This document shows, one piece after another, positions 1 through 10,255 of a DNA stretch of 64,000 nucleotides. Location of the stretch: assembly GCF_014268755.2 (NCBI RefSeq), contig NZ_CP077093.1, positions 1,848,001 to 1,912,000 on the forward strand, given 5' to 3'. Source of the stretch: Pseudomonas vanderleydeniana (GTDB taxonomy: Bacteria > Pseudomonadota > Gammaproteobacteria > Pseudomonadales > Pseudomonadaceae). Both the position numbers and the translations under genes were made by a program. The notes below the pieces were generated by a model. The model did not search any database, was not told where the DNA came from, and was given only the letters and a program-made list of their open reading frames with translations. The first letter of the stretch is position 1. The number at the start of each line of letters is the position of its first letter.

Positions 1-473
1 ACGAAAATATCATCGCCGGAATCGCGCGAGATAAAGCCGAAGCCCTTGGAGGTGTTGAACCACTTCACGGTACCGGTATCACGGTTGCTCATGTCGTAGT
101 TGTGCGAGGCGGTGGACGGCGAGGACTTGTAGAAGCTGACCGCCAGGTGCAGCAGGACGGCAACTACCGCGGCTGCCAGGCTCAGCAGTACGGCAGGCTG
201 GCCGGCGATCATCGACAGCGGGGCGAGCAGCACCAGGGTCTGCAGGACGACTGCGAGGATCAGCAGGACGCTGACCAGGTTTTGCAGTTGATGGCGAGGA
301 CCCTTGTTCCAGTAGGGGATCACTGGTGCGAGGATCAGGTTGAGCAAGCCGAAGAATGCCAGGTACAGCGCATCGGGTTGTTGCAGGTAAGGCAGCGCTT
401 CGGATCGCAGGCTGGGTATAAAGGAAAGCAGCAGGGCGACGGCGCCCGTTAGCAGGTGGACGATTTTCAACAT
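1..473 (-). CDS. Membrane-anchored cold-shock domain protein (3' end outside window)
   Basis: The reading frame opens at the ATG complementary to 471-473 and runs off the left edge after 157 codons with no stop. Hydrophobic stretches at about residues 4-20, 36-54, 64-84 and 93-114 predict several membrane helices. A linker follows, then the start of a cold-shock domain at about residue 131, with the nucleic-acid-binding RNP1-type motif KGFGFI near 143-148 and VKWFN just before it. Cold-shock domains bind single-stranded DNA or RNA. The fusion behind membrane helices is the unusual part. It is divergent from dps and sits where PAO1 has a cold-shock protein gene, supporting orthology. The rest of the OB-fold is outside the window. 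Confidence 0.8.
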   Translation of the reverse strand, partial: MLKIVHLLTGAVALLLSFIPSLRSEALPYLQQPDALYLAFFGLLNLILAPVIPYWNKGPRHQLQNLVSVLLILAVVLQTLVLLAPLSMIAGQPAVLLSLAAAVVAVLLHLAVSFYKSSPSTASHNYDMSNRDTGTVKWFNTSKGFGFISRDSGDDIF

Positions 474-782
474 TTGATTGACTCACTCAAGATTGATCGC
501 AAGGAAGAGCTGGCAGCCCACGGTTCGCTTCTGACAAAAGAAAGGTGAGGCGGTGGGCACGTGTTCTACCAGCCTATGCGTCGTGCCGGGGTGCGGCACG
601 ACGACACGCCCTCAATTTAACAGCAAAGCCGGAACCTTCTCAAATCAACGGCTTGAGCGGTATTGGCGGGGTGCGGGGAGGGCTCTGGAACGCACTTCCC
701 CGGTGCTGCACGGGGCGGCGACTCTTGCTAGAGTGCTCCTACACCTTCAGGGTGTGACTTCAATCACGTCAAGGGGATGCAT

Positions 783-1253
783 ATGGCTATTGATATCGGT
801 ATCAGCGAAGCAGACCGCAAGTCCATCGTCGAGGGGCTTTCCCGCCTGTTGTCGGATACCTATGTGCTTTATCTGAAGACCCACAACTTCCACTGGAACG
901 TCAGCGGCCCGATGTTTCGGACCCTGCACTTGATGTTTGAAGAGCAATACAACGAGCTGGCGCTGGCCGTGGATCTGATCGCCGAACGGATCCGCGCGCT
1001 CGGTTTTCCGGCGCCCGGCACCTATTCGACCTATGCCCGGCTGTCTTCCATCAAGGAAGAGGAGGGTGTGCCGAGCGCCGAGGAGATGATCCGGCAACTG
1101 GTGCAGGGGCAGGAAGCGGTGACCCGTACCGCGCGGGGTATCTTTCCGCTGCTGGACAAGGTCAGCGACGAGCCGACTGCGGACCTGCTGACCCAGCGCA
1201 TGCAGGTGCATGAGAAAACCGCCTGGATGTTGCGCGCCCTGCTGGAAGGCTAG
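783..1253 (+). CDS. dps: Dps-family ferritin-like DNA protection protein
   Basis: A 156-residue Dps/bacterioferritin-like protein predicted to form a dodecamer that oxidises and stores iron and shields DNA during stress. The intersubunit ferroxidase signature is visible: THNFHWNV at about residues 33-40 with the His ligands, and DLIAERIR at about 64-71 with Asp and Glu ligands. The length matches the family. Two in-frame ATGs exist, 777 and 783. The second is preferred because AAGGGG at 771-776 is then well spaced; starting at 777 adds Met-His. The position next to the cold-shock gene and upstream of aspS matches PAO1. Confidence 0.93.
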   Translation: MAIDIGISEADRKSIVEGLSRLLSDTYVLYLKTHNFHWNVSGPMFRTLHLMFEEQYNELALAVDLIAERIRALGFPAPGTYSTYARLSSIKEEEGVPSAEEMIRQLVQGQEAVTRTARGIFPLLDKVSDEPTADLLTQRMQVHEKTAWMLRALLEG

Positions 1254-1490
1254 GGCGATTGCGCACGGGCGGCCGACCCGCTCGTGCGGTCCCCGGCGCT
1301 GCCTGCGTGTGGCGTGCGCCGGTTGCGTTCCTGCCGCTGGGCGCCGGCGTTCCTCGTTTTCTGGTCGCTTCATCCTACGCAGGCCATGGTCCGGTCTGCT
1401 GGATAAGGAATTTTGCTTGCGGTTTTATGTAAGCGAGATTTTCCAAGAGCGCCCTTGTTCAAGGGCGTGCAGCGACGGAGTGCGAGGAAG

Positions 1491-1826
1491 ATGGTGCAGT
1501 TGAAACAGTGTGGGAGGGAGTCCGGTCTGCTGCGCAAGACCCGGCCCGATCCCATGTTGCTGGAATTTGATATCGGATTGGCCAAGCCGGTTTCACGATC
1601 CGTTCGCCTGAACGGATTCGCGACCTGCCTGCGCCTGGAGGAGGTCTACTGGAAAGTCCTGGCCGATATGGCCGGGGTCCATCAGTGCACGGTCAATGCG
1701 CTGCTGTCGAATGTCGACATGGAAGTGCACCTGCGTTACGGCGGGGTGAAGAACTTCAGTGGCCTGATCCGCGTGGTCTGTATGGTGCACCTGCTGACGC
1801 TGGGCGGTTTGCAGCATTCGCGCTGA
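1491..1826 (+). CDS. Ribbon-helix-helix domain protein
   Basis: Small basic protein (111 residues from ATG 1491, 90 from ATG 1554). The segment SRSVRLNGFATCLRLEEVYW followed by a helix with LADMAG and VNALL resembles the strand-helix-helix layout of the RHH_4 ribbon-helix-helix DNA-binding family. A purine-rich AGGAAG lies directly against the 1491 ATG, too close for a normal ribosome site, so the true start may be 1554. No partner gene suggests a target. The preceding 237 bases hold no other gene; a GCCCTTG-TT-CAAGGGC hairpin at 1452-1470 lacks a T tract. Confidence 0.6.
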   Translation: MVQLKQCGRESGLLRKTRPDPMLLEFDIGLAKPVSRSVRLNGFATCLRLEEVYWKVLADMAGVHQCTVNALLSNVDMEVHLRYGGVKNFSGLIRVVCMVHLLTLGGLQHSR

Positions 1827-2006
1827 GCATGCCACGCTTGGGTCGCGAGCCGCCGGTCGTGGCAGGCAGGCGACTGGAGGGAGCGCAATGGCCGGTGTTG
1901 CGGCTGCAAAGCCTCGATTTAACAGATATAATCCCGCTCTTTGCTGCATGGCCCGACTCTGGGCACGGGCAGCAGTGATGTCGTTATCTGATTGTCGAGA
2001 CGCCCC

Positions 2007-2228
2007 ATGCCCATGTACGACTACCAATGCGCTTCCTGCGGTCATCAGCTGGAAGCCATTCAGAAAATCAGCGCCCCGCCTCTGGTCGATTGCCCTGCCT
2101 GCCAGGCGCCAGAGCTGAAAAAGATGCTGTCCATGCCGGGCTTCCGCCTCAGCGGTACCGGTTGGTACGAGACCGATTTCAAGACCGGCGCCAAGAAAAA
2201 CCTGGCCGGTGGCGACAAAGCCGACTGA
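2007..2228 (+). CDS. FmdB-family zinc-ribbon protein
   Basis: A 73-residue protein starting [11 protein letters not shown], with a second CPAC about 20 residues later: the CxxC...CxxC zinc ribbon of the FmdB/CxxC_CxxC_SSSS regulatory family. The C-terminal [10 protein letters not shown] segment is also typical of these proteins. Function is not established for the family beyond presumed regulation. It lies just upstream of aspS in the same direction, as commonly seen in Pseudomonas, and could be co-transcribed. ATG 2007 is chosen over upstream TTG codons because the family starts at Met-Pro. Confidence 0.85.
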   Translation: MPMYDYQCASCGHQLEAIQKISAPPLVDCPACQAPELKKMLSMPGFRLSGTGWYETDFKTGAKKNLAGGDKAD

Positions 2229-2322
2229 AAATGAGCGACACGAGCGGGCTCTGGCAAGCCACCGGCACTACGGTGTGTCAGACCTCCACCGAATTCGAAT
2301 TACGAGAAGCGAAACCACGACC

Positions 2323-4098
2323 ATGATGCGCAGCCATTATTGCGGCCAACTGAACGAGAGCCTGGAAGGCCAGGAAGTCACCCTTTGCGGATGGGTCCAC
2401 CGTCGTCGCGACCATGGCGGGGTGATTTTCCTCGATATCCGTGACCGCGAAGGCCTGGCCCAGGTCGTTTTCGACCCGGATCGCGCCGAGACCTTTGCCA
2501 CCGCTGACCGTGTGCGCAGCGAGTACGTGGTGAAGATCACCGGCAAGGTGCGCCTGCGTCCGGCCGGTGCCGGCAACGCCAACATGGCTTCGGGCATGAT
2601 CGAAGTCCTGGGCTACGAGCTGGAAGTGCTGAACGAAGCGGAAACCCCGCCGTTCCCGCTCAACGAATACTCCGACGTCGGCGAGGAAACCCGCCTGCGT
2701 TATCGTTTCATCGACCTGCGTCGTCCGGAAATGGCCGAGAAGCTGCGCCTGCGTTCGCGCATGACCACCAGCATCCGTCGCTTCCTCGACGAAAACGGCT
2801 TCCTCGACGTCGAGACGCCGATCCTGACCCGTGCGACCCCGGAAGGCGCCCGCGACTACCTGGTGCCGAGCCGTACCCACGCCGGCAGCTTCTTCGCCCT
2901 GCCGCAATCGCCACAGCTGTTCAAGCAGCTGCTGATGGTGGCCGGCTTCGACCGCTACTACCAGATCGCCAAGTGCTTCCGTGACGAAGACCTGCGTGCC
3001 GACCGCCAGCCGGAATTCACCCAGATCGACATCGAGACCAGCTTCCTCGATGAAAAGGACATCATGGGCCTGACCGAAGGCATGATCCGCAACCTGTTCA
3101 AGGAAGTGCTGGATCTGGAATTCGGCGAGTTCCCGCACATGACCTTCGAAGAGGCCATGCGTCGCTACGGTTCGGACAAGCCAGACCTGCGTATCCCGCT
3201 GGAACTGGTCGACGTTGCCGACCAGCTCAAGGAAGTCGAGTTCAAGGTGTTCAGCGGCCCGGCCAACGATCCGAAGTGCCGTATCGCCGCACTGCGCGTT
3301 CCAGGCGGGGCGAGCATGCCGCGCAAGCAGATCGACGACTACACCAAGTTCGTCGGCATCTACGGCGCCAAGGGCCTGGCGTACATCAAGGTCAACGAGC
3401 GCGCTGCCGGTGTTGACGGCCTGCAATCGCCGATCGTGAAGAACATCCCGGAAGCGAACCTGAACGTGATCCTCGATCGCGTCGGTGCGGTCGATGGCGA
3501 CATCGTGTTCTTCGGCGCCGACAAGGCCAAGATCGTCAGCGAGGCCCTGGGCGCGCTGCGTATCAAGCTCGGCCATGACCTGAAGTTGCTGACTTGCGAG
3601 TGGGCACCGATGTGGGTCGTCGACTTCCCGATGTTCGAAGAGAACGACGACGGCAGTTTCACCGCGTTGCACCACCCGTTCACCGCGCCCAAGTGCACTC
3701 CCGAAGAGCTGGAGGCCAACCCGGCCGGCGCCCTGTCGCGTGCCTACGACATGGTCCTGAACGGTACCGAGCTGGGTGGCGGTTCGATCCGTATCCACCG
3801 CAAGGAAATGCAACAGGCGGTGTTCCGTCTGCTGGGCATCAACGAAGCGGAACAGGAAGAGAAGTTCGGCTTCCTGCTCGACGCCCTGAAGTACGGTGCT
3901 CCACCGCATGGTGGCCTGGCCTTCGGTCTGGACCGCCTGGTGATGCTGATGACCGGCGCCCAGTCGATCCGCGAAGTGATCGCCTTCCCGAAAACCCAGA
4001 GCGCGGCCTGTGTCATGACCCAGGCTCCAGGTCTGGTGGACGCCAAGGCCCTGCGCGAATTGCACATTCGCCTGCGCGAAACACCCAAGGCCGAGTAA
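2323..4098 (+). CDS. aspS: Aspartyl-tRNA synthetase (probably non-discriminating)
   Basis: 591 residues, the standard bacterial length. Class IIb aminoacyl-tRNA synthetase: N-terminal OB-fold anticodon domain (about 1-110), catalytic core with FIDLRRPEM, the motif 2 region [18 protein letters not shown], a GAD insertion domain (about 290-420), and motif 3 [13 protein letters not shown]. It charges tRNA-Asp. In Pseudomonas the enzyme is non-discriminating and also makes Asp-tRNA-Asn for GatCAB. His31 and Gly82, recalled as anticodon-reading determinants of that type, are both present here. The start is ATG 2323, with a second ATG directly after. A strong terminator follows at 4111-4140. Confidence 0.98.
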   Translation: MMRSHYCGQLNESLEGQEVTLCGWVHRRRDHGGVIFLDIRDREGLAQVVFDPDRAETFATADRVRSEYVVKITGKVRLRPAGAGNANMASGMIEVLGYELEVLNEAETPPFPLNEYSDVGEETRLRYRFIDLRRPEMAEKLRLRSRMTTSIRRFLDENGFLDVETPILTRATPEGARDYLVPSRTHAGSFFALPQSPQLFKQLLMVAGFDRYYQIAKCFRDEDLRADRQPEFTQIDIETSFLDEKDIMGLTEGMIRNLFKEVLDLEFGEFPHMTFEEAMRRYGSDKPDLRIPLELVDVADQLKEVEFKVFSGPANDPKCRIAALRVPGGASMPRKQIDDYTKFVGIYGAKGLAYIKVNERAAGVDGLQSPIVKNIPEANLNVILDRVGAVDGDIVFFGADKAKIVSEALGALRIKLGHDLKLLTCEWAPMWVVDFPMFEENDDGSFTALHHPFTAPKCTPEELEANPAGALSRAYDMVLNGTELGGGSIRIHRKEMQQAVFRLLGINEAEQEEKFGFLLDALKYGAPPHGGLAFGLDRLVMLMTGAQSIREVIAFPKTQSAACVMTQAPGLVDAKALRELHIRLRETPKAE

Positions 4099-4110
4099 TC
4101 CGGCTCTTGC

Positions 4111-4140
4111 GGGCGCATCCTAGGATGCGCCCTTTCTTTT
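4111..4140 (+). terminator. Rho-independent terminator of aspS
   Basis: A perfect inverted repeat GGGCGCATCCT/AGGATGCGCCC lies 12 bases after the aspS stop and is followed by the T-rich tract TTTCTTTT. Confidence 0.88.
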
Positions 4141-4231
4141 ATAAGGTTCGAAATTTCTGTTTGCCGGTCGGCGCCAACGGCGCGGCGGGCAATGTTTCAC
4201 GGCAATATTTCAAAGAGCATCGGAGCGAGTT

Positions 4232-4978
4232 ATGGCGGGTCATTCCAAGTGGGCGAACATCAAGCACCGCAAAGAACGTCAGGATGCCAAGAAGGGCAAG
4301 ATCTTCACCAAGTGGATTCGTGAACTGACCGTCGCTGCCCGTCAGGGCGGTGGCGACCCGGGTTCCAACCCACGCCTGCGCCTGGCGCTGGACAAGGCCC
4401 TGGGCGCCAACATGAGCCGCGACATCATTGATCGCGCGGTGGCCCGCGGTGCCGGCAACGCCGACACCGACGACATGGTCGAACTGAGCTACGAAGGCTA
4501 CGGCCCGGGCGGCGTGGCGGTGATGGTCGAGTGCATGACCGACAACCGCAACCGTACCGCCGCCGCCGTGCGTCATGCGTTCAGCAAGTGTGGCGGCAAC
4601 CTCGGTACCGACGGCTCGGTGGCCTATCTGTTCGAGCGCAAGGGGCAGATCTCCTTCGCGCCGGGCATCGATGAGGATTCGCTGATGGAAGCCGCGATGG
4701 AGGCCGACGCCGACGACGTGGTGACCAACGAGGATGGCTCCATCGATGTCTTTACCTCGTTCTCCGGCTTCTATGCCGTGCGCAACGCCCTGGAGGCAGC
4801 CGGTTTCAAGGCGGGCGACGCGGAAATCGTCATGCTGCCGACCACCAGTGCCGAACTCGACCTCGAGGGCGCGGAGAAGGTCCTGAAGCTGATCGACATG
4901 CTCGAAGACCTGGATGACGTGCAAAACGTCTACTCCAATGCCGACATCCCCCAGGCAGTGCTGGAACAGCTCGGCTGA
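4232..4978 (+). CDS. pmpR: YebC/PmpR-family regulator
   Basis: A 248-residue protein with the family N-terminus [13 protein letters not shown] and full three-domain length. Members are DNA-binding regulators (PmpR of P. aeruginosa represses pqsR) and have also been linked to translation of proline-rich stretches. A GGAGCG Shine-Dalgarno sequence precedes ATG 4232. The gene sits immediately upstream of ruvC, the widespread yebC-ruvCAB arrangement. Confidence 0.93.
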   Translation: MAGHSKWANIKHRKERQDAKKGKIFTKWIRELTVAARQGGGDPGSNPRLRLALDKALGANMSRDIIDRAVARGAGNADTDDMVELSYEGYGPGGVAVMVECMTDNRNRTAAAVRHAFSKCGGNLGTDGSVAYLFERKGQISFAPGIDEDSLMEAAMEADADDVVTNEDGSIDVFTSFSGFYAVRNALEAAGFKAGDAEIVMLPTTSAELDLEGAEKVLKLIDMLEDLDDVQNVYSNADIPQAVLEQLG

Positions 4979-5060
4979 TCGGTGCGGCCCCTGTCCTTGC
5001 AGGGGCTGCATCCCGCTGTCCGGGAGGGAGTCGCCGACCTCCGGGCAGTCCTCTATCGAC

Positions 5061-5076
5061 CTGCATGCATATACAG
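5061..5076 (+). promoter_or_regulatory. LexA (SOS) box upstream of ruvC
   Basis: CTGCATGCATATACAG fits the CTG-N10-CAG core of the gammaproteobacterial LexA site, with an alternating AT right half, 50 bases before the ruvC start. This suggests DNA-damage induction of ruvCAB. Seen by eye only. Confidence 0.6.
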
Positions 5077-5125
5077 TAGATACTGCGCGTCATTGGCAGG
5101 CTTTCTCGATCAAACCGCAGGCGTT

Positions 5126-5650
5126 ATGACTCTTATTCTTGGTATCGACCCTGGTTCGCGGATCACCGGCTACGGTGTGGTACGTGATACCGGGCGTGGT
5201 TGTGTCTATGTGGCCTCGGGCTGCATCCGGACCGGCAGCGGCGAGCTGCCCGAGCGTTTGCGGGTGGTCTACCGCAGCGTGCGCGAGGTGATCCAGACGT
5301 ACGGCCCGGTGACCATGGGGATCGAAAAGGTCTTCATGGCGAAAAACGCCGATTCGGCGCTCAAGCTTGGCCAGGCCCGTGGCGCGGCGATCGTCGCTGG
5401 CGTCGAGGAGAACCTGGAGATCGCCGAATACACCGCGACCCAAGTCAAGCAGGCGGTGGCCGGTACCGGTGGGGCCAACAAGGAACAGGTGATGCTGATG
5501 GTGATGCACCTGCTCAAGTTGACCAGCAAGCCGCAGGTCGACGCCTCGGACGCCCTGGCAATCGCCCTGTGCCATGCCCACACCCGTTCGAGCCTGCTGC
5601 CCCACGGCTTGGGCGCGGCACGGACCCGTGGCGGTCGCCTGCGTCTCTGA
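5126..5650 (+). CDS. ruvC: Holliday junction resolvase RuvC
   Basis: A 174-residue endonuclease that cleaves Holliday junctions symmetrically as part of RuvABC. The N-terminal [13 protein letters not shown] holds the first catalytic Asp, GIEKVF the Glu, and [13 protein letters not shown] the C-terminal acidic pair. The ATG at 5126 fits the family start. Upstream in-frame codons are rejected because they would bury the LexA box in coding sequence. First gene of ruvC-ruvA-ruvB. Confidence 0.97.
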   Translation: MTLILGIDPGSRITGYGVVRDTGRGCVYVASGCIRTGSGELPERLRVVYRSVREVIQTYGPVTMGIEKVFMAKNADSALKLGQARGAAIVAGVEENLEIAEYTATQVKQAVAGTGGANKEQVMLMVMHLLKLTSKPQVDASDALAIALCHAHTRSSLLPHGLGAARTRGGRLRL

Positions 5651-5763
5651 TAGCATCATCAGCTTAAACAATTTTGCTTGTCGATAGAGCCTCTAGCCGG
5701 ATGATGGCAGGTCTATCGCCTTGTTCATCAGCCACCGGCCTGGCCGGCATAAGGACCTGATAC

Positions 5764-6378
5764 GTGATTGGACGCTTGCGCGGCACCCTGGCTGAAAAAC
5801 AGCCGCCGCACCTTATCCTGGATGTGAATGGCCTGGGCTACGAGGTGGAAGTCCCGATGACCACGCTCTACCGCCTGCCGTCGGTCGGCGAACCGCTGAC
5901 GCTGCACACGCATTTGGTCGTGCGCGAGGATGCCCAGTTACTCTATGGCTTCGTCGGCAAGCGCGAGCGTGATTTCTTTCGCGAACTGATCCGGCTCAAT
6001 GGGGTCGGGCCCAAGCTGGCGCTGGCACTGATGTCCAGCCTGGAGGTCGATGAGCTGGTGCGCTGTGTGGCAGCCCAGGACGCTTCGGCGCTGGTCAAGG
6101 TGCCCGGCGTCGGCAAGAAGACCGCCGAGCGCCTGCTGGTCGAGCTCAAGGATCGCTTCAAGGCCTGGGAAACCGTACCGAGCATCTTCGCCCTGGTGCC
6201 GAACCAGCCCGATGGTGCACCGGCGGCGCCGGTCGCCAGTGCCGAGACCGATGCGGTCAGCGCGCTGATTTCCCTGGGCTACAAGCCGCAGGAGGCGAGC
6301 AAGGCGGTTTCCGCCATCAAGGAAAAAGGCCTGAGCAGCGAAGAGATGATTCGCCGCGCCCTGAGGGGAATGATTTAA
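5764..6378 (+). CDS. ruvA: Holliday junction branch-migration protein RuvA
   Basis: A 204-residue four-way-junction-binding protein that targets RuvB. Domain I starts MIGRLRGTL. The two helix-hairpin-helix motifs are visible as LNGVGPKLA (about 79-87) and VPGVGKKTA (about 114-122). The C-terminal domain (about 155-204) contacts RuvB. The start codon is GTG with AAGGA about 10 bases upstream. The stop directly abuts the GTG start of ruvB, implying translational coupling. Confidence 0.97.
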   Translation: MIGRLRGTLAEKQPPHLILDVNGLGYEVEVPMTTLYRLPSVGEPLTLHTHLVVREDAQLLYGFVGKRERDFFRELIRLNGVGPKLALALMSSLEVDELVRCVAAQDASALVKVPGVGKKTAERLLVELKDRFKAWETVPSIFALVPNQPDGAPAAPVASAETDAVSALISLGYKPQEASKAVSAIKEKGLSSEEMIRRALRGMI

Positions 6379-7437
6379 GTGATTGAAGCCGATCGTTTGA
6401 TAACCGCTTCCAGCGGCCGTGACCGCGAGGAAGTCCAGGACCGGGCGATTCGCCCGTTGAGCCTGGCCGAGTACATCGGCCAGCCCACGGTTCGGGAGCA
6501 GATGGAGCTGTTCATCCAGGCGGCGCGGGCGCGCAGCGAATCGCTGGACCACACGCTGATCTTCGGTCCGCCAGGGCTGGGCAAGACCACCCTGGCCAAC
6601 ATCATCGCCCAGGAAATGGGCGTGTCGATCAAGAGCACTTCCGGGCCGGTGCTCGAGCGCGCGGGTGATCTTGCGGCGCTGCTGACCAACCTCGAACCCC
6701 ACGATGTGCTGTTCATCGACGAAATCCACCGCCTGTCGCCCGTCGTCGAGGAGGTGCTGTACCCGGCAATGGAGGACTTCCAGCTCGACATCATGATCGG
6801 CGAGGGCCCGGCGGCGCGCTCGATCAAGCTGGACCTGCCACCGTTCACCCTGGTCGGCGCGACCACCCGGGCCGGCATGCTGACCAACCCGTTACGTGAC
6901 CGCTTCGGTATCGTCCAGCGTCTCGAGTTCTATAACACGGCGGACCTGGCGACGATCGTCAGCCGCTCGGCGAGCATCCTGGGGTTGCCGCTCGATGCCG
7001 ACGGCGCATTCGAGGTCGCCCGGCGTGCACGGGGGACGCCGCGGATCGCCAACCGGCTGTTGCGGCGTGTCCGCGACTTTGCCGAGGTGCGGGCCAAGGG
7101 GCATATCACCAAGGGCGTGGCGGACCTGGCACTGAACCTGCTGGATGTCGACGAACACGGCTTCGATCACCAGGACCGGCGCCTGCTGCTGACCATGATC
7201 GAGAAGTTCGACGGTGGCCCGGTGGGAGTCGACAGCCTGGCGGCGGCGATCGGCGAGGAGCGCCACACGATCGAGGATGTGCTGGAGCCGTACCTGATCC
7301 AGCAGGGCTACATCATGCGTACGCCCCGTGGACGGGTCGTAACCCGGCATGCGTACCTGCACTTCGGTTTGAACGTGCCGTCGCGACTGGGCGAGACACC
7401 CGTTGCAGACGAGTTTCTCGATGCATTGGATGGCTGA
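6379..7437 (+). CDS. ruvB: Holliday junction branch-migration helicase RuvB
   Basis: A 352-residue AAA+ motor driving branch migration. Walker A GPPGLGKT is at residues 63-70, Walker B LFIDEIHR follows, the sensor-1 region reads LVGATTRAG, and the C-terminal winged helix includes the conserved [16 protein letters not shown] region. The GTG start directly follows the ruvA stop. The length equals the P. aeruginosa protein. Last gene of the ruv operon; a weak GTTGCC/GGCAAC hairpin lies between it and ybgC. Confidence 0.97.
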   Translation: MIEADRLITASSGRDREEVQDRAIRPLSLAEYIGQPTVREQMELFIQAARARSESLDHTLIFGPPGLGKTTLANIIAQEMGVSIKSTSGPVLERAGDLAALLTNLEPHDVLFIDEIHRLSPVVEEVLYPAMEDFQLDIMIGEGPAARSIKLDLPPFTLVGATTRAGMLTNPLRDRFGIVQRLEFYNTADLATIVSRSASILGLPLDADGAFEVARRARGTPRIANRLLRRVRDFAEVRAKGHITKGVADLALNLLDVDEHGFDHQDRRLLLTMIEKFDGGPVGVDSLAAAIGEERHTIEDVLEPYLIQQGYIMRTPRGRVVTRHAYLHFGLNVPSRLGETPVADEFLDALDG

Positions 7438-7575
7438 ATGGGCGATTGGCACTGATTTATTCGTGGTTACTGCTGTCCTAGGGGCTGGCGCCACGAATCT
7501 TCATGTGAAAAGTCGTATAAGTATGAAAAACAGTTGCCTGGCCGGATTGGCAACCTGAGGAGTAAGCACTAGAGT

Positions 7576-8043
7576 ATGCGCGCGCAAAACGGGCTTCAGT
7601 CGTTCGCACATCGCTGTCGCGTTTATTACGAGGACACCGATGCCGGCGGCATCGTGTATTACGTCAATTACCTAAAGTTCATGGAGCGGGCTCGAACCGA
7701 GCGGCTACGGGAGCTGGGCTTTGCCCAGTCCGAGCTGGTGGGGGAGAACCTGTTGTTCGTCGTGCATTCCAGCGAAGCGCGCTACCACGTGCCGGCGCGA
7801 CTGGACGACGAGCTGTTGGTCAGTGCGGATGTCATTGAACTGAACCGTGCGAGCCTGCGCTTCAAGCAGCAGGTTCGTCGTGCAACGGATTTAACGCTGC
7901 TCTGCGAAGGGCAGTTCCTGGTGGCCTGTGTGCGCGCCGACAGTTTGAAACCCCGGGCCATTCCAGAAGCCTTGCGATCGGCCTTTGCCGACACAAGCGG
8001 CGCGGGTACTCACTTAGAGCAGGAGATAAAGCGTGGAAGCTAA
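7576..8043 (+). CDS. ybgC: Tol-Pal-associated acyl-CoA thioesterase YbgC
   Basis: A 155-residue hotdog-fold thioesterase. The catalytic Asp signature [16 protein letters not shown] is at about residues 19-34, followed by the helix [11 protein letters not shown]. YbgC proteins hydrolyse acyl-CoA or acyl-ACP and interact with lipid-synthesis enzymes; the link to Tol-Pal is genomic and conserved. A GAGGAGTAAG ribosome site precedes ATG 7576. The end overlaps tolQ by 11 bases. Confidence 0.95.
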   Translation: MRAQNGLQSFAHRCRVYYEDTDAGGIVYYVNYLKFMERARTERLRELGFAQSELVGENLLFVVHSSEARYHVPARLDDELLVSADVIELNRASLRFKQQVRRATDLTLLCEGQFLVACVRADSLKPRAIPEALRSAFADTSGAGTHLEQEIKRGS

Positions 8044-8728
8044 CGTCGTCGACCATTCCTCCATGTGGAGTTTGGTCAGCAATGCCAGCATCGTGGTGCA
8101 ATTGGTCATGCTGATTCTGGTGGCTGCCTCAGTCACCTCGTGGATCATGATTTTCCAGCGCAGCAATCTGCTGCGCGCCGGTCGTCGTGCCCTGGAGAGC
8201 TTCGAGGAGCGCTTCTGGTCGGGCATCGACCTGTCCAAGCTGTACCGTCAGGCTGGCAGCAATCCGGACCCGGATTCGGGTGTCGAGCAGATCTTCCGTG
8301 CCGGTTTCAAGGAATTCTCTCGTCTGCGCCAGCAGCCAGGCGTCGAGCCTGAAGCGGTGATGGAAGGCGTCGCCCGTGCCATGCGCGTAGCCATCTCCCG
8401 TGAAGAGGAAAAGCTCGAACAGAGCCTGCCGTTCCTCGCTACCGTCGGTTCGGTCAGCCCGTACGTCGGTCTGTTCGGTACCGTGTGGGGGATCATGAAC
8501 TCCTTCCGCGGCCTGGCCACTGTCCAGCAGGCGACCCTCGCCACCGTGGCTCCCGGCATTGCCGAAGCCCTGGTGGCCACCGCGATCGGCCTGTTCGCCG
8601 CGATCCCGGCCGTTGTCGCCTACAACCGTTTCGCGGCCCGGGGTGAAAACCTGATCGGTCGCTACTACACCTTCGCCGATGAGTTCCAGGCGATCCTGCA
8701 CCGTAAAGTGCATACCAGCGAAGAGTAA
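8033..8728 (+). CDS. tolQ: TolQ inner-membrane proton-channel subunit
   Basis: A 231-residue MotA/TolQ/ExbB family protein. Three membrane helices are expected: near residues 15-35 ([19 protein letters not shown]) and two in the C-terminal half, around [13 protein letters not shown] and [18 protein letters not shown]. With TolR it uses the proton motive force to energise TolA during outer-membrane constriction. The GTG start lies inside the ybgC 3' end. [14 protein letters not shown] matches the Pseudomonas N-terminus. Confidence 0.97.
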   Translation: MEANVVDHSSMWSLVSNASIVVQLVMLILVAASVTSWIMIFQRSNLLRAGRRALESFEERFWSGIDLSKLYRQAGSNPDPDSGVEQIFRAGFKEFSRLRQQPGVEPEAVMEGVARAMRVAISREEEKLEQSLPFLATVGSVSPYVGLFGTVWGIMNSFRGLATVQQATLATVAPGIAEALVATAIGLFAAIPAVVAYNRFAARGENLIGRYYTFADEFQAILHRKVHTSEE

Positions 8729-8742
8729 GCAGGTAGATCCCC

Positions 8743-9195
8743 ATGGCCCGAGTTCGCCACAAACGCAAGCCGGTCGCCGAGATGAACGTGGTGCCATACA
8801 TCGACGTGATGTTGGTATTGCTGGTTATCTTCATGGTGACCGCACCCATGCTCAACCAGGGTGTGAAGGTCGATCTGCCCAAGGTTTCCAGTGAAGCCTT
8901 GCCGCAGGACAACAACACCCAGGTCCTGACCATTTCGATCAAGGCTGACAAGACCTACTACTGGAACCTTGGCAGCGAAGTCGACACCGACAAGCAGCAG
9001 GACAAGGCGATGACCTTGCCGCAGATGACCGATGCGGTCACCAAGATCATTCGTGCCGGCAACGAAGCCGGCAAGCACACCCAGGTCTTCATTCGTGGCG
9101 ACAAGAGTGTCGACTATGGCGCCGTGATGGGTGCCATGGGTGGTCTGCAGAAAGCGGGTGTCGGTAACGTCGGTCTGATTACCGAGGCGCCCTGA
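8743..9195 (+). CDS. tolR: TolR inner-membrane protein
   Basis: A 150-residue ExbD/TolR family protein: short cytosolic tail, one membrane helix (about 20-40) containing the functionally essential Asp in PYIDVMLVLLVIFMV, then a periplasmic domain with GDKSVDYGAVM. It forms the TolQ-TolR ion-conducting motor. Its stop shares one base with the tolA start (TGATG). Confidence 0.97.
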   Translation: MARVRHKRKPVAEMNVVPYIDVMLVLLVIFMVTAPMLNQGVKVDLPKVSSEALPQDNNTQVLTISIKADKTYYWNLGSEVDTDKQQDKAMTLPQMTDAVTKIIRAGNEAGKHTQVFIRGDKSVDYGAVMGAMGGLQKAGVGNVGLITEAP

Positions 9196-10253
9196 TGCAC
9201 CAACAGAGAGAGCCGTCCGCCTCGGAAAGCTACTTCTGGCCCAGCGTCTGGGCGATTGGCCTGCACGTCCTGATCTTTGGCCTGCTGTTCGTCAGCTTTG
9301 CCATGACTCCGGAACTGCCCCCGGCCAAACCGCTCGTCCAGGCGACCCTGTACCAACTGAAATCGAAAAGCCAGGCAACCACCCAGACCAATCAGAAGAT
9401 TGCGGGTGAGGCGAAGAAATCCGCCGCGCGCCAGACCGAAGTCGAGCAGTTGGAGCAGAAGAAGGTCGAGCAGGAAGAGATAAAGGCGGCGGAACAAAAG
9501 AAAGAAGAGGCGGCTCAAAAGGCCGAAGAAGCCAAGAAGGCGGCAGAGGCGAAAAAGGCTGATGAAGCCAAGAAGGCCGACGACGTGAAGAAGGCTGCCG
9601 AAGCCAAGAAGGCCGAAGAGAAAAAACAGGCTGACATAGCCAAGAAGAAGGCCGAGGAAGAAGCCAAGGAAGCCGCTGAAGAAGAGGCCAAGAAGAAGGC
9701 CGCTGAAGAAGCGAAGAAAAAGATAGTCGAAGACGCGAAGAAGAAAGCCGCGGAAGACGCCAAGAAGAAAGCGGAAGCTGAAGAGGCGAAGAAGAAAATC
9801 GCCGAAGACGCGAAGAAGAAAGCAGCAGCCGATGCGGCCAAGAAGAAGCAGGACGCCGCACGCAAGGCCGCTGAAGAGAAGAAGGCGCAGGCACTGGCCG
9901 ACTTGCTTTCCGACACGCCGCAGCGTCAGCAGGCCCTGGCGGATGAGCAGGGCGATGACACCGCGGGCAGTTTCGACGATCTGATTCGCATCCGGGCGGC
10001 GGAAGGCTGGACGCGTCCACCTTCGGCACGCAAGGGCATGGCGGTGACGCTGCAGATCGGCATGTTGCCTGACGGCACCGTGACGACGGTTTCGGTGGTC
10101 AAGGGCAGCGGTGATGGTCCGTTCGACGCCTCTGCGGTAGCAGCGGTCAAGAACATCGGTCGCCTGACGGAGATGCAGGGCATGAAACCGAGCGACTTTG
10201 CGCAATATCGCTCGTTCAAGATGACCTTCACGCCTGACGATCTGGCGCCGTAA
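9195..10253 (+). CDS. tolA: TolA periplasm-spanning protein
   Basis: 352 residues in three domains: an N-terminal membrane helix (about 17-38), a long Ala/Lys/Glu-rich helical stalk (about 70-235), and a C-terminal globular domain (about 255-352) with LPDGTVTTVSVVKGSGDGPFD. It couples the TolQR motor to TolB-Pal and is a receptor for phages and bacteriocins. The end is followed by a decayed duplicate of its own 3' end (10256-10444), so this copy may carry a recombined C-terminal domain. Confidence 0.96.
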   Translation: MHQQREPSASESYFWPSVWAIGLHVLIFGLLFVSFAMTPELPPAKPLVQATLYQLKSKSQATTQTNQKIAGEAKKSAARQTEVEQLEQKKVEQEEIKAAEQKKEEAAQKAEEAKKAAEAKKADEAKKADDVKKAAEAKKAEEKKQADIAKKKAEEEAKEAAEEEAKKKAAEEAKKKIVEDAKKKAAEDAKKKAEAEEAKKKIAEDAKKKAAADAAKKKQDAARKAAEEKKAQALADLLSDTPQRQQALADEQGDDTAGSFDDLIRIRAAEGWTRPPSARKGMAVTLQIGMLPDGTVTTVSVVKGSGDGPFDASAVAAVKNIGRLTEMQGMKPSDFAQYRSFKMTFTPDDLAP

Positions 10254-10255
10254 GG

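Noticed and set aside
1452..1470. GCCCTTG-TT-CAAGGGC hairpin
   Set aside because: No adjacent T tract on either strand, so not called a terminator.
2278..4065. 595-codon frame antisense to aspS
   Set aside because: It mirrors the codon bias of aspS, has no ribosome site and no recognisable protein. High-GC antisense shadow.
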